NCBI RefSeq assembly: GCF_021545845.1 | Contig: NZ_CP088923.1 | Span: 186,001-250,000, forward strand | Direction: 5' to 3' | Source: Rhodanobacter thiooxydans | GTDB taxonomy: Bacteria; Pseudomonadota; Gammaproteobacteria; Xanthomonadales; Rhodanobacteraceae | DNA: 64,000 nt | Shown: positions 59,775-64,000 of the stretch, one piece after another | Position numbering within the stretch: the stretch's first letter is position 1 | How the letters are laid out: each line of letters starts with the position of its first letter | The notes under the pieces: model-generated | The model's database searches: none | The model's input: the letters and a program-made list of their open reading frames with translations, nothing else | Told to the model about the DNA's origin: nothing | Translations under genes and position numbers: made by a program

Positions 59775-59826
59775 GCTGAACGTCTAGTGCATATTGCCGC
59801 GTCAACGCACTACTCGAGCGTTAGCC
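59775..59826 (+). repeat. attC-like site 1
   Basis: An imperfect palindrome: GCTGAACGTCTAGTGC on the left matches the inverse of GCACTACTCGAGCGTTAGC on the right, with a variable centre. The right end holds a GTTAGCC core-like heptamer (59820-59826), and a second one follows at 59836-59842 just before the next ATG. Shape, size and place behind a cassette gene fit an integron attC. Confidence 0.6.
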
Positions 59827-59843
59827 AGCAGGGACGTTAGCCG

Positions 59844-60236
59844 ATGGAATTCTCTAAAACCTCCGTCATCAGAATCGAGAATGGCGAGATTCATCTTCGC
59901 GTCACAATCGCCGCGGAGGCGAAACTCGCCATCGAAGAAATCCGAATCAAGAAGAAGGAACTTGCGCTCTTCAAACGCGAGGTAGTCGCCAAGCAAAGAG
60001 ATCTTCGAGCGGAGCAGACCCACACAACTCGTACCCAAGGCCCAATGATGCGCGGTCGTGGCGGGTTTAGCAGATTCGTTCGTACGATTCAGTCAGCATC
60101 TCGCTATTCTGGCCGCGCAACTTTGGCAAATAGCCTTGCACAGCTAGAGGACGAGAAGTCGCGCATTGACGCTGACATGCGCGGATTTGACTCTTTGATC
60201 CTACAACTCGAAAACTACATCCTACAAAATGGTTAA
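59844..60236 (+). CDS. Hypothetical coiled-coil protein (second cassette)
   Basis: A 130-residue protein that I do not recognise. The middle (EAKLAIEEIRIKKKELALFK through KREVVAKQRDLRAEQ) is strongly charged and helical, as is the end (LAQLEDEKSRIDADMRGFDS), joined by a Gly/Arg loop (MMRGRGGFSRF). A dimeric coiled coil is likely. No signal peptide. It starts directly after attC-like site 1, and its 3' end runs into site 2, the usual tight packing of integron cassettes. Confidence 0.6.
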   Translation: MEFSKTSVIRIENGEIHLRVTIAAEAKLAIEEIRIKKKELALFKREVVAKQRDLRAEQTHTTRTQGPMMRGRGGFSRFVRTIQSASRYSGRATLANSLAQLEDEKSRIDADMRGFDSLILQLENYILQNG

Positions 60237-60288
60237 CAACTAGTTCGAGGCGGACGGCTACGCGGCCGCTCAACTCAAGTGTCTAGGT
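60232..60288 (+). repeat. attC-like site 2
   Basis: The left part TTAACAACTAGTTCGAGGCGG and the right part CCGCTCAACTCAAGTGTCTAGG are near-inverse, with a GACGGCTACGCGG centre. The TTAACAA start, the TTCGAGGCGGAC arm and the CCGCTCAACTCAAG arm are very typical of attC sites. The right core is TCTAGG, where GTTAGG would be expected, so it has partly decayed. Confidence 0.8.
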
Positions 60289-60326
60289 TCGTTTGGCGGC
60301 GTTGTCAACAGTAAGGGAGAGACACA

Positions 60327-60944
60327 ATGTGGAAGCTTATACTCACAGTTACCCTGGCGCTCTGTAGCGTGGCTAATGCCACAGAGCCGACGAATTTTCT
60401 CGGCTTAACAATTGGAGGGGAGTTTAATCTTCCCGAGTGCACGTGGTTTGGCAGTGGGGTGCTTGCTAGTTACAACGACTCGTACGAGCAACCTGTCCAG
60501 CCATGCTGGGAACATGACACGCTCAAAGCGCACCCTGGCGATCTACTTGACGCGAAGGGAGCATTTGAGGTCCATTACATTCCGTCAAGACAACACACGC
60601 CCAGCGGAATAAATCCCGACTCTATAACCGTTATAGTCATTAATGGGCGGATCGAAGGCATAACTTTACTGACCGCCGGCTACAACGCGCAAGATGAATT
60701 ACTCTTATCACTTCGCGAAAAGTATGGCGCGCCGACGAAAATTACATCTAATCCGGTGCACAATGCGATGGGAGCAACGTTTACAAACGATCGTGCGAAG
60801 TGGGTCAGGGCAGATGTAACAATTGAGTTCGAAGGCATTGTATCCGAGATCACTTCCGGATTAATAAAAGTGCTAAGCCCGAGTGCAGAGCACTATGTCC
60901 TAGACAAACAACAGAAGCAGAAAGCGAACGAAGGCTCGTTTTAG
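60327..60944 (+). CDS. Hypothetical exported protein (third cassette)
   Basis: A 205-residue protein of unknown family. A signal peptide (MWKLILTVTLALCSVANATE) is followed by a compact domain with FLGLTIGGEFNLPEC and SLREKYGAPTKITSNPV, a pattern seen in many small periplasmic proteins of unknown role. Two cysteines (PECTW and QPCWE) may form a disulfide. AAGGGAGAG precedes the ATG. AT-rich codons are common, unlike the host genes. Confidence 0.65.
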   Translation: MWKLILTVTLALCSVANATEPTNFLGLTIGGEFNLPECTWFGSGVLASYNDSYEQPVQPCWEHDTLKAHPGDLLDAKGAFEVHYIPSRQHTPSGINPDSITVIVINGRIEGITLLTAGYNAQDELLLSLREKYGAPTKITSNPVHNAMGATFTNDRAKWVRADVTIEFEGIVSEITSGLIKVLSPSAEHYVLDKQQKQKANEGSF

Positions 60945-61016
60945 AAACACACTAATACGCTGCTACGGATTGCCCAGCTGACGTCTTTGCGTAGTGTACG
61001 GCTAGGTATTTGTCCG

Positions 61017-61073
61017 TCTAACCAATGATCTAAGCGAACGGCTACGCCGGCTCGTAACTCAAGCGCAAGGCCT
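61017..61073 (+). repeat. attC-like site 3
   Basis: TCTAACCAATGATCTAAGCGAACGG on the left pairs imperfectly with CCGGCTCGTAACTCAAGCGC on the right around a CTACG centre. It has the general attC form, but the right core is GCAAGGC instead of GTTAGGC, so recombination here is probably weak or lost. Confidence 0.65.
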
Positions 61074-61076
61074 CAT

Positions 61077-61523
61077 ATGACCGAAGACGATTTCTACCTG
61101 CAGGTGGCTTACGCGCTATCTGGCTGCCAGCTGGTGGAGCAGGAGCTGAAGTTATACATATCGCAAGCTTTGGAGTATGTACGGAAATGTGTGGGCAAGC
61201 GGTTATCGTTCAAAATGGATGGCAGGGACTATGAGGATGCGTCGTTGGAAAAACTCATCGACGCATTCCGCAAACTGACAAATAACGACGTGCTCGTCGG
61301 TGAACTCAGAAAGTTCAAGAATGAGCGTAATTTTATCAGCCACAAAGGAATAACTTATTGTCTCGATCCTATGGGTGATCTTGGAGACATGGGAGTTGCT
61401 GAACTCTTGCCGCGGCTTCAAGCAGCACAAGCAGAAGCACGGCGGTTGCGTCGGTTAATTCACGAAGAAAGCAGTTCATTCATAGGGCACCTTTATTTTG
61501 GGGAATTCCCGAGTGAAGCTTAA
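61077..61523 (+). CDS. HEPN-like hypothetical protein (fourth cassette)
   Basis: A 148-residue helical protein. NERNFISHKG holds an R-x4-H motif (Arg84, His89) of the type found at the active site of HEPN ribonucleases. Helices before it (LVEQELKLYISQALEYV, LEKLIDAFRKLTNNDVL) fit a HEPN four-helix bundle. HEPN proteins act as RNases in toxin-antitoxin and phage-defence systems or serve as binding modules. No partner antitoxin gene is seen next to it. It starts 4 bp after attC-like site 3. Confidence 0.6.
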   Translation: MTEDDFYLQVAYALSGCQLVEQELKLYISQALEYVRKCVGKRLSFKMDGRDYEDASLEKLIDAFRKLTNNDVLVGELRKFKNERNFISHKGITYCLDPMGDLGDMGVAELLPRLQAAQAEARRLRRLIHEESSSFIGHLYFGEFPSEA

Positions 61524-61575
61524 CCACTTGTTCGATGCGGACGGGCTTCGCCGCCGCTCAACTCGATCGCTGCAG
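61518..61575 (+). repeat. attC-like site 4
   Basis: The left part CTTAACCACTTGTTCGATGCGG and the right part CCGCCGCTCAACTCGATCGCTG are near-inverse around GACGGGCTTCG. The TTAACC and CAACTCGA features match site 2. The right core is not recognisable, so this last site is degenerate. It marks the end of the visible array. Confidence 0.7.
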
Positions 61576-61638
61576 TCTCAGCCACTTTGAACGGCAGCTT
61601 TGCGGCATGAATCTGAGATAGCCGGCCGTCTCTTCCTG

Positions 61639-61680
61639 GCCGGATAGCGACCGTGCCTCGTGTCGCTATCCGGCTTAAAA
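61639..61680. terminator. 13-bp hairpin between the cassette array and the recombinase
   Basis: GCCGGATAGCGAC (61639-61651) pairs exactly with GTCGCTATCCGGC (61662-61674) and is followed by TTAAAATT. It lies between two convergent units and could stop transcription from both sides. Confidence 0.65.
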
Positions 61681-61689
61681 TTGATCCGA

Positions 61690-62316
61690 TCAGACCTCCG
61701 TCTGCTCTGCAACCTCAAGAGCATCTTCTACTTCGATACCAAGGTATCGCACCGTGCTTTCGAGCTTGGTATGTCCAAGGAGCAGTTGAACGGCACGTAG
61801 GTTCTTGGTGCGTCGGTAGATCAAGGTAGCCTTTGTACGGCGCATGGTGTGCGTACCGTACGCAGCAACGTCCAAACCGATTCCTGCGATCTACGCATTG
61901 ACGATTCGTGCGTATTGCCGCGTCGAAAGGTGGTCCGAGTTATGGATCCGGCTTGGAAACAGATAGGCGTTGGATTGAAGATGAGCCTGTTTGATCCAAG
62001 CGGAAATTGCATCTCGCGTCGGCGTGGTGATCTCGAACTGGACCGGGCGCTGCGTCTTCTGTTGAAGGACGATGGCGCGCGAGGAAATGTGATCCGCAGA
62101 ACCGACATCGCACAACCGTAACTTGACCAGGTCACACGCTCTGAGCTTGCTGTCGATCGCCAGGTCGAACAATGCAAGATCCCGAATGTTCCTTGCCAGC
62201 TGAAGGTGGATCCGAATCGCCCAGATGTCACGGAGCCTGAGCGGGGCCTTTTGCCCGGTAAGTTTGCCCTTGTTCCAAGGGTCGCGGCGTTGGAAGGATG
62301 TATCGATCGTGTTCAC
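61690..62316 (-). pseudogene. Tyrosine recombinase interrupted by one in-frame amber codon
   Basis: From GTG at 62316 (after AGGAG) to the stop at 61690 the frame is continuous for 208 codons except for TAG at 61891-61893, which follows QYARIVNA. Relatives usually have Trp (TGG) there. Catalytic residues are all present: Arg in SKLRACDLVKLRLCD, the His and Arg of THTMRRTKATLIYRR, His in LLLGHTKLESTV and Tyr in RYLGIEV. It is a short phage- or island-type integrase, not an IntI: no IntI-specific additional domain is seen. A single base change would restore it, so the break is recent or a sequencing error. Confidence 0.82.
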
Positions 62317-62555
62317 GGTGGACTCCTACCGAGGTGGTGGAGCCTGCCAGCGTGCGCCGATATCTTGAATGGGCAATGTTCGACCCAAATCGGACATTGG
62401 TATCCATTGCTAAGGGCGGCGCGGTCGCGACGGGCGTGGGCGCGCAGCTCGGGTAGTAGAATCCTCTAGAGCCATACAGCTCGGGTTGCGAATGGTCTAG
62501 CAGCCCCTTAGGTTTGTTCTTCACCCGCACTTGGTGCGGGTCTAGCGGGTGCCCC
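62317..62555. other. Gap between the recombinase and the TIGR02391-type gene
   Basis: These two genes point away from each other. Just before the downstream gene is a small hairpin ACCCGCACTTGGTGCGGGT (about 62523-62541), 15 bases from the start codon, which could mask the ribosome binding site. I see no tRNA or clear attachment repeat here. Confidence 0.4.
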
Positions 62556-63293
62556 ATGGCGACACTGATTCAGCTCGTTCCTGATGCCCAAACCCTGGTA
62601 GATCTCCAACCCAGCGAACTGGGTGCCTACCTACTGGAAGTGCTTACAGGTCCGAACTCCCCCGCCCAGCAAGGCATGGTGCACCTCGGAAATTACGTGA
62701 ATCGGGTAGAGGGCGAATACGACTATCGAGGCCGGCGTGAACTCCAGCAGGAACTTGCAAACTCCATCTCAGCCGCTTGGAATTGGCTGAAGGTCAACGG
62801 CCTGCTGTGCTCCGACACAGGAGCGAATCCAGCCTTCGACCGCGTGACCAAGCTCGGTCGCCAGGTTGCAGATGCGAATGGCGTCAGGGCCATGCTGAGC
62901 GAAGAACTGTTGCCGAGCGCCTTCCTGCATCCGACGCTTCTGCGGGACGCTCGCCCCCTTTTCATGCAGGGTCGCTTTGACACGGCCGTGTTCGAAGCCT
63001 TCAAGGCTCTTGAGGTAACAACACGTGCGGCCGGCAACTACGGCGCCGACAGAATCGGTGTTCCGCTGATGAGTGCCGCATTCCATCCGGACGAAGGCCC
63101 TCTAACAGACAGGACACTGGAACGCGGCGAGAGAGTCGCTCTGATGAGCCTTATGACCGGGGCCATCGGCAGCTACAAGAATCCCGCATCCCATCGAAAG
63201 GTCGAGATCCAGCGCGACGAAGCGCGCGAAATGCTCATCCTTGCATCGCATCTTCTCAAGATCATCGACGCGAGACTGGCGGCGATCCAATAG
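62556..63293 (+). CDS. TIGR02391 (Ymh) family protein
   Basis: A 245-residue cytoplasmic protein. The C-terminal half matches what I know of the TIGR02391 domain: LLRDARPLFMQGRFDTAVFE, FKALEVTTRAAGNYG, PLMSAAFHPDEGPLTD and MTGAIGSYKNPASHRKVEI. The K-N-P-x-S-H piece is the family's version of the HEPN R-x4-H motif. Such genes are common in genomic islands, and a nuclease or RNA-binding role is suspected but not shown. The ATG at 62556 is chosen by domain start; upstream in-frame codons are poorly supported. Confidence 0.75.
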   Translation: MATLIQLVPDAQTLVDLQPSELGAYLLEVLTGPNSPAQQGMVHLGNYVNRVEGEYDYRGRRELQQELANSISAAWNWLKVNGLLCSDTGANPAFDRVTKLGRQVADANGVRAMLSEELLPSAFLHPTLLRDARPLFMQGRFDTAVFEAFKALEVTTRAAGNYGADRIGVPLMSAAFHPDEGPLTDRTLERGERVALMSLMTGAIGSYKNPASHRKVEIQRDEAREMLILASHLLKIIDARLAAIQ

Positions 63294-63475
63294 CAGGCTA
63301 TGCAAGGCAGCGCACCAGCACTGGGCGGCTAAGGTCCGCCTCCGACCCGAAGCTGCCGGTTACCGTTCTGTCGGACGAGGGCACGATGAGGCTTGTTGTG
63401 GAACGATCCCAATCGGGGGTTTGGTGTATGTATTAACCCAACCTAGGTCGGCCTACAACTGGGTAACTAAGACGT

Positions 63476-63910
63476 TTACCGCGGGAGTTGTGCAACGAAG
63501 TCGCGGATGCACCGTTCTTGTCTAGTGGACGTGTCGTCCGCCGCCGCGGCGCAGTTGAGTACGTCCCGCAATCTTGGGGTGGGTAGAACAACGACTAGCC
63601 GAATGCTTCCATTCTTCGCTTTAGTCGAAAAGGTATCGGCGTCGTAGTCCTGCAATTTGCGCAAGTCCAACCAGGTCGGCTCGGCAAGTGGACCCCCAAG
63701 TTGCTCACCCAAAAAATAGCCTGGCAATGGATTGCCGTGATAGCAGCACGGGTCTTTCGGTCGACTGTTCTGACGGCTTGTGAGGAGCCTGTAAACGATG
63801 TCGTCCTTGCGCGGTGCCGCGAGGATCAGCAGATACTTTGGTAAGAGCCTGCCCGTCTTCTCGTCTTCGTAAAACTCATCGTGTGCGTAGATTTCCCCCG
63901 GCGCAACCAT
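63476..63910 (-). CDS. Hypothetical protein, possibly PemK/MazF-like
   Basis: A 144-residue protein starting MVAPGEIYAHDEFYEDEKTG after AAAGGA at 6 bases. The opening GEIYAHDEF, the KYLLILAAP strand and DIVYRLLTSR recall the small beta-barrel of PemK/MazF toxins, but the family match is weak and the rest (CYHGNPLPGYFLGEQLGG, PTWLDLRKLQDYDAD) is not familiar. It lies 23 bp behind the end of another small gene on the same strand, as in toxin-antitoxin pairs. I cannot name its function. Confidence 0.5.
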   Translation of the reverse strand: MVAPGEIYAHDEFYEDEKTGRLLPKYLLILAAPRKDDIVYRLLTSRQNSRPKDPCCYHGNPLPGYFLGEQLGGPLAEPTWLDLRKLQDYDADTFSTKAKNGSIRLVVVLPTPRLRDVLNCAAAADDTSTRQERCIRDFVAQLPR

Positions 63911-63933
63911 CCCGCATCCTTTCGATAGTCGCG

Positions 63934-63999
63934 TTAAACGCGGATACGTGAGTATTCTTCAGCTGTACGCAGGATCTCGTCCCGGTTCGGGTCTTCTTT
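63934..63999 (-). CDS. C-terminus of an upstream gene, cut by window edge (possible antitoxin)
   Basis: On the minus strand an open frame enters from the window edge and reads KEDPNRDEILRTAEEYSRIR then V and TAA (63934-63936). The charged helical end followed at once by a small beta-barrel-like gene is what an antitoxin gene would look like. Only 21 residues are visible, so nothing more can be said. Confidence 0.35.
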   Translation of the reverse strand, partial: KEDPNRDEILRTAEEYSRIRV

Positions 64000-64000
64000 C

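Noticed and set aside
61821..62231. 136-codon frame overlapping the tyrosine recombinase in another phase
   Set aside because: Shadow frame; the recombinase frame with catalytic residues runs through the same DNA with only one amber stop.
62440..62556. Possible tRNA or attachment site near the broken recombinase
   Set aside because: The hairpin ACCCGCACTTGGTGCGGGT alone does not make a tRNA; no T-loop (GGTTCGA) or CCA end is in place, and no second attachment repeat was found.

Overview
The window is very GC-rich for most of its length. It reads as a chromosome segment of a gammaproteobacterium of the Xanthomonadales, most likely Rhodanobacteraceae (Rhodanobacter/Dyella-like). The reasons are two large TonB-dependent receptors beside glycoside hydrolases, a NagR/NagP/NagX-type N-acetylglucosamine (GlcNAc) locus, REP-like palindromes of the form GGAGCGCACC...GGTGCGCTCC in many gaps, and integron-type gene cassettes. 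The assignment to family is inference.

Region 1 (1-2.46 kb): two different IS110-family elements on either side of one REP palindrome. Region 2 (2.5-13.25 kb): a chitin/GlcNAc utilisation locus with a LacI-type repressor, a FucP-type permease, a glucokinase-type amino-sugar kinase, a TonB receptor, a secreted GH20 hexosaminidase and a NagX-type membrane acyltransferase. Two promoters facing away from each other each carry a TTGACAACGTTG operator overlapping the -35 box. No nagA or nagB is present. Region 3 (13.4-19.4 kb): one lhr-type helicase gene on the minus strand, split by a second, identical copy of the first IS110 element and carrying two in-frame palindromic repeat insertions in its coding sequence.

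Region 4 (19.5-27.2 kb): secreted GH3 beta-glucosidase, a second TonB receptor, a secreted trypsin-like protease and a monoglyceride-lipase-like hydrolase. Region 5 (27.3-34.8 kb): an alpha-2-macroglobulin lipoprotein followed by penicillin-binding protein 1C, the known envelope-defence pair. Region 6 (34.9-40.4 kb): a translationally coupled tripartite RND efflux operon, then a YncE-like beta-propeller protein. Region 7 (41.9-50.2 kb): a QseBC-like two-component system on the minus strand, and on the plus strand a complete six-gene Mrp cation/proton antiporter operon (mrpA with fused B, then C, D, E, F, G), nearly all with overlapping start and stop codons.

Region 8 (50.3-64 kb) is accessory DNA with visibly lower GC. 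It holds two inverted copies of a small RMF/CrpP-like gene with a conserved terminator-bearing leader; a HigB/HigA-IrrE toxin-antitoxin pair; an IS200-type insertion sequence; a 5'-truncated RHS toxin gene whose tip carries a GHSYGG lipase motif, followed 3 bp later by a lipoprotein that is a good immunity candidate; and an IS3 remnant. Then comes a run of four same-strand small genes, each followed by an attC-like imperfect palindrome, which looks like a decayed integron cassette array without an integrase. The window ends with a tyrosine recombinase broken by a single amber codon, a TIGR02391-type gene and a possible toxin-antitoxin pair cut by the edge.
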